Counted from the stretch's first letter, positions 23,600-32,340 are shown. The stretch is 42,091 nt of DNA from Clostridia bacterium (GCA_017473925.1 JAFUIY010000023.1:1-42091); one strand, 5' to 3'. Notes: generated from the sequence alone by a model not told the origin. Numbers and translations: made by a program.

Positions 23600-24520
23600 A
23601 TGGAACACATTTATGACATTATAATAATCGGCGGAGGGCCTGCAGGCTATACTGCAGCGCTCTATGCAGCCCGTGCAGGACTTGATACCGTTCTGCTTGA
23701 AAAAATGTCTGCAGGCGGTCAGATGGCTCTGACAGGGGATATTGACAATTACCCGGGTTTTCATAACGGTGTTGACGGCTTTACACTCGGTATTCAGATG
23801 CAGCAGGGTGCTGAGCGTTTCGGTGCAAAAACTGAATATGCAGAGGTTGAAGCTGTTGACTTTTCTGACAAAACAAAGAAGATTGTGACCGGTTACGGAA
23901 CATATTACGGCAAGACAGTTATTATTGCCTCGGGTGCAAATCCCCGTGAGCTTGGTATTGACGGGGAAAAGGAGCTTATGGGCAGAGGTGTGCATTACTG
24001 TGCTCATTGTGACGGCAGATTTTATAAAGACAAGACCGTTGTTGTGGTCGGCGGCGGTAATTCTGCGGCGGCAGATGCACTTTATCTTGCAAACCTTGCA
24101 GAAAAGGTTTATGTTGTTCATCGCAGGGACACTCTCAGGGCAACAAAGATTTATCATGAGCCTCTTATGAAAGCTTCCAATGTTGAATTTGTCTGGGACA
24201 GCACTGTTTCAGGTTTTGTTTCCGACGGAAGAATTCAGGGTATAAAAGTTAAAAATAAACATTCTGATGCTGAAGCTGAAATTGCCTGCGACGGTGTTTT
24301 TATCAGCATAGGAAGAAAGCCTGCGACAGAGTTTCTTTCTGACTCTCTTATGCTCGACGGTAACGGATATATTGTTGCGGATGAATCAACAAAAACAAAT
24401 ATTGACGGTGTTTTTGCGGCAGGGGATGTGCGCACAAAAGACCTTCGTCAGATTGTGACTGCAGTTGCGGATGGAGCCGTAGCCGTGCATCATGCAGAGG
24501 AATATATAATGAATTTCTGA
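23600..24520 (+). CDS. trxB: Thioredoxin reductase
   Basis: The 306-aa flavoprotein transfers electrons from NADPH through FAD to TrxA. Motifs in order: FAD-binding GGGPAGYTAALYAARAG (about 10-26), the redox pair CAHC (residues 133-136; His at this position is a variation on the more usual CATC), NADPH-binding GGGNSAAADALYLA, and the second FAD motif FAAGDVRTKDLRQ near the end. It forms an operon with trxA. Only a weak GGG precedes the start, so translation probably relies on coupling to trxA. Confidence 0.96.
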   Translation: MEHIYDIIIIGGGPAGYTAALYAARAGLDTVLLEKMSAGGQMALTGDIDNYPGFHNGVDGFTLGIQMQQGAERFGAKTEYAEVEAVDFSDKTKKIVTGYGTYYGKTVIIASGANPRELGIDGEKELMGRGVHYCAHCDGRFYKDKTVVVVGGGNSAAADALYLANLAEKVYVVHRRDTLRATKIYHEPLMKASNVEFVWDSTVSGFVSDGRIQGIKVKNKHSDAEAEIACDGVFISIGRKPATEFLSDSLMLDGNGYIVADESTKTNIDGVFAAGDVRTKDLRQIVTAVADGAVAVHHAEEYIMNF

Positions 24521-24526
24521 TAAAAA

Positions 24527-24563
24527 AGTTGATTGACATTTTCGGTCAGTCAACTCTTTTTTT
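24527..24563. terminator. Terminator of trxA-trxB, shared with the convergent small gene
   Basis: AGTTGATTGAC (24527-24537) pairs with GTCAGTCAACT (24545-24555) with one G-T pair, followed by CTTTTTTT. An A-run on the other side can serve the minus-strand gene. Confidence 0.85.
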
Positions 24564-24567
24564 AGTT

Positions 24568-24792
24568 TTATCGGTCGATTTCGTCCTGAATAAAATACAT
24601 GAACTGTGATTCTTCAACCTGTTCACGGTTGAGTCTGTCAATCATTTCAAGTACCTTTCCCTTATCCGTTGACACATCTTCAAAACTGACTGAAACGCCT
24701 GAAATCCCGTAGGATCTGACTGTAATGCTTTCAACAGTTATATCGGATTGTGTAAGTTCGTATTGCGGTCTGGATTCTGTTGTGTCTCCCAT
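24568..24792 (-). CDS. Small conserved protein, DUF6514-like
   Basis: The 74-aa protein has no signal peptide, membrane helix or Cys. Its centre contains a YGIS segment followed by VSTDKGKVLEMIDRLNREQV and a C-terminal helix ending YFIQDEID. From memory this matches the small DUF6514 family of Clostridia; function unknown. AAGGAG lies 9 nt before the start, and a consensus-like promoter is upstream, so it is very likely a real gene. Confidence 0.6.
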   Translation of the reverse strand: MGDTTESRPQYELTQSDITVESITVRSYGISGVSVSFEDVSTDKGKVLEMIDRLNREQVEESQFMYFIQDEIDR

Positions 24793-24824
24793 CTGATAAA
24801 CTCCTTTTGTGGTTCAATGGATAT

Positions 24825-24853
24825 ATTATAATGATTATATAAAAATATATCAA
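24825..24853 (-). promoter_or_regulatory. Promoter of the DUF6514-like gene
   Basis: On the minus strand TTGATA (24853-24848), 17 bp, TATAAT (24830-24825). Confidence 0.75.
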
Positions 24854-24996
24854 TTGCGAAAATCTACAAAACTGTCAAAATTTACCTTATGCAAAGTTGT
24901 TCCTTTTATAACTTGAATGATTGATATATCGGATTTTGTAACACAGATGTGCTTGATTTAATATATTTTTTTATTTGAGTTATCATAAAAATAAAG

Positions 24997-25018
24997 AAAA
25001 AAGTCCGTTTTTACGGAC
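24997..25018 (-). terminator. Terminator-like hairpin on the minus strand without an upstream gene
   Basis: On the minus strand GTCCG, loop TAAAAA, CGGAC, then TTTTTTC. No minus-strand gene ends here. The rest of 24793-25140 holds the two divergent promoters and AT-rich sequence only. Confidence 0.45.
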
Positions 25019-25083
25019 AAATCGGCTTAGGCTGAAAAATATGAATTCCGTCTGATGCTGAAGAAATAAATATTGCTATATAT

Positions 25084-25112
25084 TTGAAAAAAGCATACAG
25101 ATAATGTATAAT
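25084..25112 (+). promoter_or_regulatory. Promoter of the radical SAM gene
   Basis: TTGAAA (25084-25089), 17 bp, TATAAT (25107-25112); transcription would begin about 22 nt before ATG 25141. Confidence 0.78.
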
Positions 25113-25140
25113 ACAGATAATACGGAAATAAGGAGTCATT

Positions 25141-25974
25141 ATGTATTCACGGGTCTATGTTGAAATCACGAATATCTGCAATATGAGCTGTTCATTCTGT
25201 CACGGTCATTCAAGAGAGCCTCGCCGTATGACTGCCGATGAGTTTTCTCTGATTCTTGACAAGCTGAACGGACAGACAGATTACATATATTACCATCTTA
25301 TGGGGGAGCCCCTGACTCATCCCGACCTGCCCTTGTTTGTGAAAACAGCAGGAGAGAGAGGCTTCAAATCGGTTATCACAACAAACGGCACACTCCTTGA
25401 CAGAGTCGGTGATGAGCTTCTTGAATCGGGGCTTCATAAGGTCAGCTTATCCGTTCACAGCTTTGAGGACGGGACTGAGGAAAAGTTCAATAAATATATG
25501 AAAACCCTTTCGGATTTTGCCGTAAAAGCAAATGCAAGGGGAGTGATTGTTGTGTTCAGACTGTGGAATAAGGGCTTTGACGGCGGACGGAATGATGTGA
25601 TTGTTGATTATCTGAAAAAGCATATTCAGGGTGAATGGAAAGATAATTCAAGGGGTATGAGAATCCGTGAAAAGATGTTTCTTGAGTGGGGCGACCGTTT
25701 CAGCTGGCCTGATAAAAATGCAGATGTGCAGGGGAGTGAGGTCTTCTGCTACGGACTCCGTGACCATTTCGGAATTCTTTGTGACGGCACCGTTGTACCA
25801 TGCTGTCTTGACAGCGACGGCACAATAAATCTGGGCAATATCTTTAATGAAAATATAGAAGATATTCTGTCTTCCGACCGTGCAAAAAATATGAAATACA
25901 GTTTCGATTGCAGAAAAGCAACGGAAGACCTGTGCAGAAGATGCGGATATGCACAGAGGTTCAGGAAACAGTAA
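25141..25974 (+). CDS. Radical SAM/SPASM-domain protein
   Basis: The 277-aa protein carries the radical SAM cluster motif CNMSCSFC (residues 13-20, CxxxCxxC) after a YVEITNIC start, then a HLMGEPLTHPDL segment (GGEP equivalent) and TTNGTLL. The C-terminal SPASM region has Cys residues in CYGL, CDGTVVPCCLD, GNIF and CRRCGY, able to bind one or two more 4Fe-4S clusters. Such enzymes modify peptides or proteins or act in cofactor maturation. No peptide substrate gene lies beside it. AAGGAG precedes the start. The last codons CAG TAA coincide with the end motif of the repeat family described elsewhere in this window. Confidence 0.9.
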   Translation: MYSRVYVEITNICNMSCSFCHGHSREPRRMTADEFSLILDKLNGQTDYIYYHLMGEPLTHPDLPLFVKTAGERGFKSVITTNGTLLDRVGDELLESGLHKVSLSVHSFEDGTEEKFNKYMKTLSDFAVKANARGVIVVFRLWNKGFDGGRNDVIVDYLKKHIQGEWKDNSRGMRIREKMFLEWGDRFSWPDKNADVQGSEVFCYGLRDHFGILCDGTVVPCCLDSDGTINLGNIFNENIEDILSSDRAKNMKYSFDCRKATEDLCRRCGYAQRFRKQ

Positions 25975-26018
25975 TTTGTCAAACTGCACAAACGGGAGGG
26001 CGAAAGTTTGTCGCAGTT
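25966..26018 (+). repeat. Single end motif of the palindromic element family plus hairpin
   Basis: AAACAGTAATTTGTC (25966-25980) is identical to the gene-proximal end of the three full elements. It is followed by a hairpin AACTGCACAAAC (25982-25993) / GTTTGTCGCAGTT (26006-26018) with one bulge. The other end motif is not found, so this may be a decayed or minimal element. The motif overlaps the radical SAM stop codon. Confidence 0.55.
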
Positions 26019-26077
26019 GTTGAAATATCCAAAAATCAGAAAATGGCTTGATTTTGCGGATTTTTTTGAAAAAACTC

Positions 26078-26106
26078 TTGCAATCCTTGGATTATTAATG
26101 TATAAT
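26078..26106 (+). promoter_or_regulatory. Promoter of the ribosomal protein superoperon
   Basis: TTGCAA (26078-26083), 17 bp, TATAAT (26101-26106). It gives a structured leader of about 310 nt before rpsJ. Confidence 0.85.
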
Positions 26107-26421
26107 ATCAAAGCATGCGGAAAAGGATAGAGCGTCATTGCGCCCTTTTTTCGCATATACCATGCGATGATGTGGGATGTGGCTGCACTCAGATGCAGGA
26201 AACTCTCACGGAGTATGTCCGATTTCAAACCGGGCGAAATTTCCCGACAAGGGGCGTTTCTGTGCCTTAACCACGGAAAAGGCTGCGTCGGGACGAGGTA
26301 TTTTTCTTCGTGACCCGGAAATATGTTTTTCCGGTTTTTAAAATGGAAAAACATGAAACACCCGGGTACGTTGATAGAAAATATCACGAAAGCCCGCCAA
26401 ATTTTACAGGAGGCGACAAAA
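26107..26421 (+). promoter_or_regulatory. Structured rpsJ leader with a candidate attenuator
   Basis: Three hairpins compete near the 3-prime end. (1) CGGGACGAGG (26289-26298) with CTTCGT-GA-CCCG (26306-26317). (2) An intrinsic terminator CCGGAAA (26315-26321) / TTTCCGG (26328-26334) followed by TTTTT (26335-26339). (3) ATGTTTTTCC (26323-26332) / GGAAAAACAT (26345-26354), extended by ACCCGG (26313-26318) / CCGGGT (26362-26367). Hairpins 1 and 3 each use bases of terminator 2, so they would prevent it. A further imperfect hairpin (ATGCGGAAAAGG...CCTTTTTTCGCAT, about 26114-26146) and GCCTT/AAGGC (about 26263-26282) lie upstream. No leader peptide with a good ribosome binding site is evident. 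Control by a ribosomal protein is inferred by analogy with E. coli L4. Confidence 0.65.
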
Positions 26422-26733
26422 ATGGCAGTTAAGGAAAAAATCAGAATCAGACTCAAGGGCTACGATCACAATCTCGTTGACAAAGCAGCAGAGAGAATCG
26501 TAGAAACCGCAAAGCGTACAGGTGCTCAGGTTTCAGGTCCCGTACCCCTTCCCACTGAAAAGGAAGTTGTTACAATCCTTCGTGCTGTACACAAGTACAA
26601 GGATAGCCGTGAACAGTTTGAGCAGCGTACACACAAGAGACTCATCGATATCCTCAGACCTTCAAACAAAACTGTTGAAGCTCTCACCGGTCTCGAGCTC
26701 CCCGCTGGCGTAGATATCGAAATCAAGCTGTAA
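26422..26733 (+). CDS. rpsJ: 30S ribosomal protein S10
   Basis: The 103-aa S10 starts at ATG 26422, 8 nt after AGGAGG (26408-26413); a longer frame from 26323 would run through the attenuator. Typical features are [14 protein letters not shown] at the N-terminus, the long loop [13 protein letters not shown] that reaches into the 30S head, and VDIEIKL at the end. S10 (NusE) also takes part in NusB-dependent antitermination. It is the first gene of the superoperon. The 96-nt gap to rplC holds two small hairpins, one of them GTTGAC/GTCAAC. Confidence 0.98.
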   Translation: MAVKEKIRIRLKGYDHNLVDKAAERIVETAKRTGAQVSGPVPLPTEKEVVTILRAVHKYKDSREQFEQRTHKRLIDILRPSNKTVEALTGLELPAGVDIEIKL

Positions 26734-26829
26734 TCTACAGCAAACAAAAATCCGGATATATATACAATTATATATACCGCAGGTCAAGTTGACTTGTGTC
26801 AACCAATAATCTGACAGGAGGAAAAAACA

Positions 26830-27462
26830 ATGGTAAAAGGTATTATCGGTAAGAAAATCGGTATGACTCAGATCTTCGACGCAAACGGCAAAGTTGTTCC
26901 CGTAACAGTAGTTGAAGCTGGTCCCTGCCCGGTAGTCCAGAAGAAGACCGTCGAGGTTGACGGTTACGCCGCAGTTCAGCTCGGCTTCGCTGTTCAGAAG
27001 CAGCAGCGTGTTTCAAAGCCCCTCAAGGGTCACTTTGCAAAAGCTGACGTAGCACCCCAGAAGGTTCTCAAGGAATTCAGATTCGCTGACACTTCCGCTT
27101 ATGAAGCAGGCACAGTAGTTAAGGCTGATGTCTTCGCAGCAGGTGACAAAGTTGATGTCATCGGCACAAGCAAAGGTAAGGGTACAGCAGGTGCTATCAA
27201 GAGATGGAATTTCTCAAGACTCAAGGAAACTCACGGTACAGGTCCCGTAGCAAGACACGCAGGTTCACTCGGTGCTTGTTCAGACCCCTCAAGAGTTTAC
27301 AAGGGAAAGAAACTCGCAGGCCACCTCGGTGCTGAAAGAGTTACAGTTCAGAATCTTGACATTGTCAAGGTTGATGCAGAAAACAACCTCATCGCTATCA
27401 AGGGTGCTATTCCCGGTCCTAAGGGCGGTTACGTTGTTATCGCAGATGCAAAGAAAGCGTAA
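26830..27462 (+). CDS. rplC: 50S ribosomal protein L3
   Basis: The 210-aa L3 shows the N-terminal [14 protein letters not shown] signature and the central extension [20 protein letters not shown] that approaches the peptidyl transferase centre and initiates 50S assembly. AGGAGG lies 8 nt before the start. The stop codon merges with the ribosome binding site of rplD (TAAGGAGG). Confidence 0.98.
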   Translation: MVKGIIGKKIGMTQIFDANGKVVPVTVVEAGPCPVVQKKTVEVDGYAAVQLGFAVQKQQRVSKPLKGHFAKADVAPQKVLKEFRFADTSAYEAGTVVKADVFAAGDKVDVIGTSKGKGTAGAIKRWNFSRLKETHGTGPVARHAGSLGACSDPSRVYKGKKLAGHLGAERVTVQNLDIVKVDAENNLIAIKGAIPGPKGGYVVIADAKKA

Positions 27463-27476
27463 GGAGGAAATAGGAA

Positions 27477-28100
27477 ATGGCTAATATTAAAGTTGTTAAT
27501 AAGGCCGGCGAGCAGGTTTCAGAGCTTACACTCAGCGATGCAATCTTCTCAATCGAGCCCAACACCTCCGTAATGCACCTCGCTGTTGTAAATTATCTTG
27601 CAAATCAGCGTCAGGGCACACAGTCAACACTTACTCGTTCAGAAGTAAGCGGCGGCGGTAAGAAGCCCTGGAGACAGAAGGGTACAGGCAGAGCCCGTCA
27701 GGGTTCAACAAGAGCTCCCCAGTGGTATCACGGCGGTATCGCTCTCGGCCCCAAGCCCAGAAGCTACAGCTTCACAATCAACAAGAAGGTAAGAAGACTT
27801 GCTATGAAGTCAGCATTCTCAGCAAAGCTTGCAGCTGATGAGCTTATCGTTCTCGATACATTCGCTCTCGACGCTGTTAAGACAAAGGATGTTGCAACAA
27901 CACTCAAGGCAATTGATGCAGGCAAGAAGACACTTATCGTTCTTCCCGAAAAGGATGACGTCGTTTACAAGAGTGCAAGAAACATCGCAGGCGTTAAGGT
28001 TTCACTCGTAAGCACACTCAATGTTTATGATATGCTTAACTGCTCAAAGATCGTTCTCCTCAAGGACGCCGTTGCTAAGATCGAGGAGGTATATGCATAA
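27477..28100 (+). CDS. rplD: 50S ribosomal protein L4
   Basis: The 207-aa L4 lines part of the exit tunnel; the tunnel loop GGGKKPWRQKGTGRARQGSTR and GGIALGPKPRSY are intact (about 58-97). In E. coli L4 also represses its own operon by attenuation in the S10 leader, which makes it the leading candidate ligand for the attenuator upstream of rpsJ here. The stop overlaps the rplW start by one base (TAATG). Confidence 0.98.
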   Translation: MANIKVVNKAGEQVSELTLSDAIFSIEPNTSVMHLAVVNYLANQRQGTQSTLTRSEVSGGGKKPWRQKGTGRARQGSTRAPQWYHGGIALGPKPRSYSFTINKKVRRLAMKSAFSAKLAADELIVLDTFALDAVKTKDVATTLKAIDAGKKTLIVLPEKDDVVYKSARNIAGVKVSLVSTLNVYDMLNCSKIVLLKDAVAKIEEVYA

Positions 28101-28393
28101 TGAAAATTGCACAGGATATCATCATCCGCCCTGTTATCACAGAAGAAAGCATGGCAGAAGTTGCTGAAAAGAAGTATACCTTTGAAGTAGCTAAGAGCGC
28201 AACAAAGATTGATGTTGCCAAGGCAGTTGAAAAGCTTTTTGAAGTTAAGGTTGCTAAGGTAAACACAATGAACGTTAAAGGTCACAAGAGAACATACGGC
28301 CGTTTCACAGGCTACAAGGCTGACTGGAAAAAGGCTATCGTTACTCTTACAGAAGATTCAAAGACAATTGAATTCTTCGACGGCATGTTCTAA
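28100..28393 (+). CDS. rplW: 50S ribosomal protein L23
   Basis: The 97-aa L23 sits at the tunnel exit, where trigger factor and SRP dock. The conserved IIIRPVITEES start, VEKLFEVKVAKVNTMNVKGH and the Arg/Lys-rich loop are present. Its ribosome binding site GAGGAGG is within the last codons of rplD. The 107-nt gap to rplB after it is the longest in this part of the operon and contains two hairpins. Confidence 0.98.
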   Translation: MKIAQDIIIRPVITEESMAEVAEKKYTFEVAKSATKIDVAKAVEKLFEVKVAKVNTMNVKGHKRTYGRFTGYKADWKKAIVTLTEDSKTIEFFDGMF

Positions 28394-28410
28394 TCATTAA
28401 AAATCACACA

Positions 28411-28479
28411 TTCAGACGGTGATGTATGGGTGCCGACCGCTAAGCTGTCTGAAACATAAAATCAGTCCGTATTCCGGAC
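28411..28479 (+). other. Two hairpins in the rplW-rplB gap
   Basis: TTCAGAC (28411-28417) pairs with GTCTGAA (28447-28453) around a 29-nt loop that could fold further. GTCCG (28465-28469) pairs with CGGAC (28475-28479). No T-run follows, so a role in RNA processing or protein binding is more likely than termination. Confidence 0.4.
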
Positions 28480-28500
28480 AAGAAAGGCGAGTGAAAAATA

Positions 28501-29334
28501 ATGGCTATCAAAGTCTTTAAACCGACAACAAACGGCAGAAGAAACATGTCGGTTACAGATTATTCCGGACTTTCAAAGTGCGGCCCCGAAAAGAGCCTTC
28601 TCGAGCCCCTCAAGAAGCACTCAGGCCGTAACAGCTACGGAAGAATCACCGTTCGTCATCACGGCGGCGGAAATCGCCAGAAGTACCGTATTATTGATTT
28701 CAAGAGAAACAAGTTCGGTATCAAGGCAGAAGTTAAAACACTTGAATACGATCCCAATCGTTCAGCAAACATCGCACTTATCGAATATGAAGATGGTGTA
28801 AAGGCTTACATCCTTGCTCCCGCAGGACTTAATGTAGGCGATACAGTTGTAGCAGGCCCCGAGGCTGATATCAAGGTAGGTAACGCACTTCCCCTTGCTA
28901 ACATCCCCACAGGTACTTTTGTTCACAACGTAGAGCTTTACCCCGGCAGAGGCGGTCAGCTTGCAAGAGCAGCAGGTAATGCAGCTCAGCTTATGGCTAA
29001 AGAGAACGGCTATGCTCTTCTCAGACTTCCCTCAGGCGAACTTCGTAACGTTCCCGCAATCTGTATGGCAACTGTCGGTACAGTTGGTAACGCAGACCAC
29101 GAAAACGTTAAGATCGGTAAGGCAGGTCGTACACGCCACATGGGTATCCGTCCTACAGTCCGTGGTTCAGTTATGAACCCCTGCGACCATCCTCACGGTG
29201 GTGGTGAAGGTAAGTCACCCATCGGTCGTCCCGGTCCTGTAACACCCTGGGGCAAGCCCGCACTTGGTTACAAGACTCGTAAGAAATTCAAGCGTTCCGA
29301 TAAGCTTATCGTAAAACGCCGTAACGACAAATAA
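28501..29334 (+). CDS. rplB: 50S ribosomal protein L2
   Basis: The 277-aa L2 supports peptidyl transfer and subunit joining. Landmarks: YKPTT-like start, [11 protein letters not shown] (about 54-64), the SH3-like centre, and the invariant [12 protein letters not shown] (about 222-233) with the catalytic-region His. It is complete and has the usual length. Confidence 0.98.
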   Translation: MAIKVFKPTTNGRRNMSVTDYSGLSKCGPEKSLLEPLKKHSGRNSYGRITVRHHGGGNRQKYRIIDFKRNKFGIKAEVKTLEYDPNRSANIALIEYEDGVKAYILAPAGLNVGDTVVAGPEADIKVGNALPLANIPTGTFVHNVELYPGRGGQLARAAGNAAQLMAKENGYALLRLPSGELRNVPAICMATVGTVGNADHENVKIGKAGRTRHMGIRPTVRGSVMNPCDHPHGGGEGKSPIGRPGPVTPWGKPALGYKTRKKFKRSDKLIVKRRNDK

Positions 29335-29355
29335 TCGGGAAAGGAGCTATTAATA

Positions 29356-29637
29356 ATGGGTAGAAGTATTAAAAAAGGACCTTACGTGCAGCCCAAGCTG
29401 CTCGCAAGAGTTGAAAAAATGAACGAAGCCGGAGAAAAAATAGTTCTTAAGACATGGAGCAGAAGCTCTACAATTTTCCCGGATTTTGTAGGTCATACAT
29501 TTGCTGTTCATGACGGCAGAAAGCATGTTCCCGTATATGTAACTGAAGATATGGTAGGTCACAAACTCGGTGAATTTGCTCCTACAAGAACATTCAGAGG
29601 CCATGCAGGTTCAAAGACCTCCAACAATGGTAAGTAA
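29356..29637 (+). CDS. rpsS: 30S ribosomal protein S19
   Basis: The 93-aa S19 binds 16S rRNA in the 30S head with S13. [10 protein letters not shown] at the N-terminus and [18 protein letters not shown] near the end are the family signature. AAGGAG precedes the start. Confidence 0.98.
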   Translation: MGRSIKKGPYVQPKLLARVEKMNEAGEKIVLKTWSRSSTIFPDFVGHTFAVHDGRKHVPVYVTEDMVGHKLGEFAPTRTFRGHAGSKTSNNGK

Positions 29638-29655
29638 GTCAAAGGAGTGGAAATA

Positions 29656-29994
29656 ATGGAAGCAAGAGCAAAAGCGACTTTCGTGCGTATAGCACCCCGT
29701 AAGGTCCAGATCGTTCTCGACCTTATCAGAAACAAGCCCGCTGATGAAGCTATGGCAATCCTTAAGTACACACCCAAGGCTGCGTGTGAACCCCTTGCAA
29801 AGCTTCTCAAATCAGCTATGGCTAATGCTGAAAACAACTATGATATGGACGTATCCAGACTTTATGTTGCAGAATGCAGCGTATGTCAGGGTCCTACACT
29901 TAAGAGAATCAGACCGAGATCAAAGGGTCGTGCATACAGAATCAACAAGAAGACATCGCACATCAACCTTGTTCTCAGAGAGTCTGAAGAATAA
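29656..29994 (+). CDS. rplV: 50S ribosomal protein L22
   Basis: The start is ATG 29656, 8 nt after AAGGAG; a GTG nine bases upstream lies on the binding site itself. The 112-aa L22 has [18 protein letters not shown] and [17 protein letters not shown] (about 90-106) segments; the latter is the tunnel beta-hairpin where macrolide resistance changes can occur. Confidence 0.97.
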   Translation: MEARAKATFVRIAPRKVQIVLDLIRNKPADEAMAILKYTPKAACEPLAKLLKSAMANAENNYDMDVSRLYVAECSVCQGPTLKRIRPRSKGRAYRINKKTSHINLVLRESEE

Positions 29995-30015
29995 TCGGGG
30001 AGGAGGACAAATTAA

Positions 30016-30696
30016 ATGGGACAGAAAATTAATCCTACCGGTTTAAGAATCGGCGTAATCAAAGATTGGGAATCCCGTTGGTACGCTGACAAGAAGGACT
30101 TCGGTTCAAATCTTGTTGACGACTACAATCTCCGTGAGTATCTCCTCAAGGCACTTGCACCCGCAGGTGTACCCAAAGTTGAGATCGAAAGAGATCCCAA
30201 GAGAGTTCGTGTAAACATCCACTGTGCAAAGCCCGGCATGGTTATCGGCAGAGGCGGCGCAGAAATCGAAAAGCTCAAGGCAAAGTGCAAGGAGCTCCTC
30301 GGTGGTGACAAGGAAGTTTTCATTAACATTATAGAAATCAAGCAGCCCGATGCAAATGCTCAGCTCGTTGCTGAAAACATCGCAGCTCAGCTTGAAAGAC
30401 GTGTATCTTTCCGTCGTGCGCTCAAGCAGGCTATCGGCAGAACAATGAAGCTTGGTGCTAAGGGTATCAAGACTCAGGTAAGCGGCAGACTTGGCGGCGC
30501 AGAAATCGCACGTAGCGAAACATATCATGAAGGCACAATTCCTCTTCAGACAATTCGTGCTGACATCGACTACGGTTTCGCAGAAGCACACACAACTTAC
30601 GGCCGTATCGGCGTAAAAGTATGGCTCTACCGCGGTGAAGTTCTTCGTGACACACGCAGAGTAGGCTCAAGAAGAGATAAGAAAGAGAGGGCTTAA
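30016..30696 (+). CDS. rpsC: 30S ribosomal protein S3
   Basis: The 226-aa S3 lies at the mRNA entry channel. It begins [13 protein letters not shown], contains a KH domain with [14 protein letters not shown] (about 74-87), and has the C-terminal domain [18 protein letters not shown] precedes the start. It ends 3 nt before rplP. Confidence 0.98.
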   Translation: MGQKINPTGLRIGVIKDWESRWYADKKDFGSNLVDDYNLREYLLKALAPAGVPKVEIERDPKRVRVNIHCAKPGMVIGRGGAEIEKLKAKCKELLGGDKEVFINIIEIKQPDANAQLVAENIAAQLERRVSFRRALKQAIGRTMKLGAKGIKTQVSGRLGGAEIARSETYHEGTIPLQTIRADIDYGFAEAHTTYGRIGVKVWLYRGEVLRDTRRVGSRRDKKERA

Positions 30697-30699
30697 AAG

Positions 30700-31125
30700 A
30701 TGTTACTTCCTAAGCGCGTTAAGTACCGCAGAGTACAGAGAGGCCGCCTTACAGGTAAGGCTATGCGTGGTAACAAGGTTAACTACGGTGACTTCGGTCT
30801 TGTAGCACTTGAGCCCGCTTGGATCACATCAAACCAGATTGAAGCTGCCCGTATCGCTATGACAAGATACACAAAGAGAGGCGGTAAGGTTTGGATCAAA
30901 ATATTCCCCGATAAGCCTATCACAGAGAAGCCTGCTGAAACCCGAATGGGTTCAGGTAAAGGTTCTCCGGAATATTGGGTAGCAGTTGTCAAACCCGGCA
31001 GAGTTATGTTTGAAGTTGCCGGTGTAAGCGAAGAAGTAGCTCGTGAAGCTATGCGTCTCGCTGCAAACAAACTTCCCATCAAGTGTAAGTTTGTAACTAA
31101 GGAAGAACAGGGTGGTGAGCAGTAA
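30700..31125 (+). CDS. rplP: 50S ribosomal protein L16
   Basis: The 141-aa L16 helps position A-site t[19 protein letters not shown] at the start, [15 protein letters not shown], and [19 protein letters not shown] (about 82-100) are family hallmarks. The ribosome binding site lies inside the end of rpsC. The stop and the rpmC start share one base (TAATG). Confidence 0.98.
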   Translation: MLLPKRVKYRRVQRGRLTGKAMRGNKVNYGDFGLVALEPAWITSNQIEAARIAMTRYTKRGGKVWIKIFPDKPITEKPAETRMGSGKGSPEYWVAVVKPGRVMFEVAGVSEEVAREAMRLAANKLPIKCKFVTKEEQGGEQ

Positions 31126-31328
31126 TGAAAGCCAGTGAAATCAGAAAAATGTCCGCCCAGGAGTTGGATGCTAAGCTTCTTGAGCTGAAGGACGAGCTTT
31201 TCAAGCTGCGCTTCCAGCAGGCCATCAACCAGCTCGAAAACCCCACACGTATCAGTGCCGTAAAGAAGGATATCGCAAGAATCCTTACTGTTCAGCGTGA
31301 CGTTGAACTCCACGGCAAAGATGCTTGA
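31125..31328 (+). CDS. rpmC: 50S ribosomal protein L29
   Basis: The 67-aa L29 is a two-helix protein near the exit tunnel: [25 protein letters not shown], then a second helix beginning [11 protein letters not shown]. It overlaps rplP by one base, which implies coupled translation. Confidence 0.97.
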   Translation: MKASEIRKMSAQELDAKLLELKDELFKLRFQQAINQLENPTRISAVKKDIARILTVQRDVELHGKDA

Positions 31329-31345
31329 TAAGGAGGATATCGGTA

Positions 31346-31600
31346 ATGGACAGAAATTTAAGAAAAACCCGTGTCGGCATGGTAACAAGCGACAAGATGG
31401 ACAAAACAGTTGTTGTTTCAGTTAAAGACCGTGTAAGACACCCGCTTTATAAGAAGATCGTTAACCGTACTATCAAGCTTAAGGCTCATGATGAACTTAA
31501 CGAGTGCGGTATCGGTGACCGTGTTAAAGTGATGGAAACCCGTCCTCTTTCAAAAGACAAGAGATGGCGTGTGGTTGAAATCATCGAGAAAGCTAAATAA
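31346..31600 (+). CDS. rpsQ: 30S ribosomal protein S17
   Basis: The start is ATG 31346, 9 nt after AAGGAGG (31330-31336); a frame opening at 31325 precedes that site. The 84-aa OB-fold protein has [19 protein letters not shown] and [14 protein letters not shown], both typical of S17, which binds 16S rRNA helix 11 early in assembly. Confidence 0.97.
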   Translation: MDRNLRKTRVGMVTSDKMDKTVVVSVKDRVRHPLYKKIVNRTIKLKAHDELNECGIGDRVKVMETRPLSKDKRWRVVEIIEKAK

Positions 31601-31612
31601 GGAGGACTACCC

Positions 31613-31981
31613 ATGGTACAGCAGCAGACACTTCTCAAGGTTGCTGACAACACAGGTGCTAAGGAACTTATGTGCATCCGTGTTCTCGGTGGTACCGGCA
31701 GAAGATACGCCAATATCGGCGATGTTATAGTAGCTTCTGTTAAAAAAGCTACGCCCGGCGGCGTTGTAAAAAAAGGCGATGTAGTTAAGGCCGTAGTTGT
31801 CCGTTCAGCTAAGGGCGTTCGCCGTGATGACGGCACATACATCCGTTTCGACGAGAATGCAGCCGTAATCATCAAAGAAGATAAGAACCCGAAGGGTACA
31901 CGAATCTTTGGACCTGTAGCAAGAGAGCTCAGAGATCATGATTATTCAAAGATCCTCAGCCTTGCTCCTGAGGTTCTGTAA
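31613..31981 (+). CDS. rplN: 50S ribosomal protein L14
   Basis: The 122-aa L14 forms an intersubunit bridge with 16S r[21 protein letters not shown] and [13 protein letters not shown] are diagnostic. AAGGAGG overlaps the rpsQ stop codon. Confidence 0.98.
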   Translation: MVQQQTLLKVADNTGAKELMCIRVLGGTGRRYANIGDVIVASVKKATPGGVVKKGDVVKAVVVRSAKGVRRDDGTYIRFDENAAVIIKEDKNPKGTRIFGPVARELRDHDYSKILSLAPEVL

Positions 31982-31996
31982 TCGGGAGGTAAGATA

Positions 31997-32323
31997 ATGA
32001 GTAAAGTACATGTAAAGACCGGCGATAAGGTTGTAGTTATCAACGGTAAAGACCGTGGCAAGCAGGGTAAAGTGCTTCAGGTAAGCCCCTCAGAAGGCAA
32101 GGTCATCGTTGAAGGCGTAAACATCGTTTCAAAGCATGTTAAGCCTCGTAAGATGGGCGAAGCAGGCGGCATCATCAAGGCAGAAAGCGCTCTTTATGCT
32201 GACAAGGTTCAGCTCGTTTGCCCCAAGTGCGGCAGACCCACAAGAGTAGGCCACATGATCGATGACAAGGGCAAGAAGTTCCGTGTTTGTAAGAAAGCCG
32301 ATTGCGGCGCTAAGTTTGAATAA
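31997..32323 (+). CDS. rplX: 50S ribosomal protein L24
   Basis: The 108-aa L24 initiates 50S assembly. The KOW motif [17 protein letters not shown] is near the N-terminus. The C-terminal part carries CPKC (about 75-78) and a second Cys pair (VCKKADC), a potential zinc site that is seen in part of the L24 family. Confidence 0.98.
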   Translation: MSKVHVKTGDKVVVINGKDRGKQGKVLQVSPSEGKVIVEGVNIVSKHVKPRKMGEAGGIIKAESALYADKVQLVCPKCGRPTRVGHMIDDKGKKFRVCKKADCGAKFE

Positions 32324-32340
32324 TAAGGAGGAGCAAAACA

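Noticed and set aside
23444..24157. 237-aa open frame on the minus strand, Cys-rich
   Set aside because: It is an antisense shadow of trxA and trxB.
26323..26421. 33-residue N-terminal extension of S10
   Set aside because: It would cover the attenuator, has no ribosome binding site, and is absent from the S10 family; AGGAGG before 26422 sets the start.
25749..26456. 235-aa open frame on the minus strand
   Set aside because: It runs antisense across the radical SAM gene end, the promoter and the attenuator leader; its composition is not protein-like and it has no binding site.
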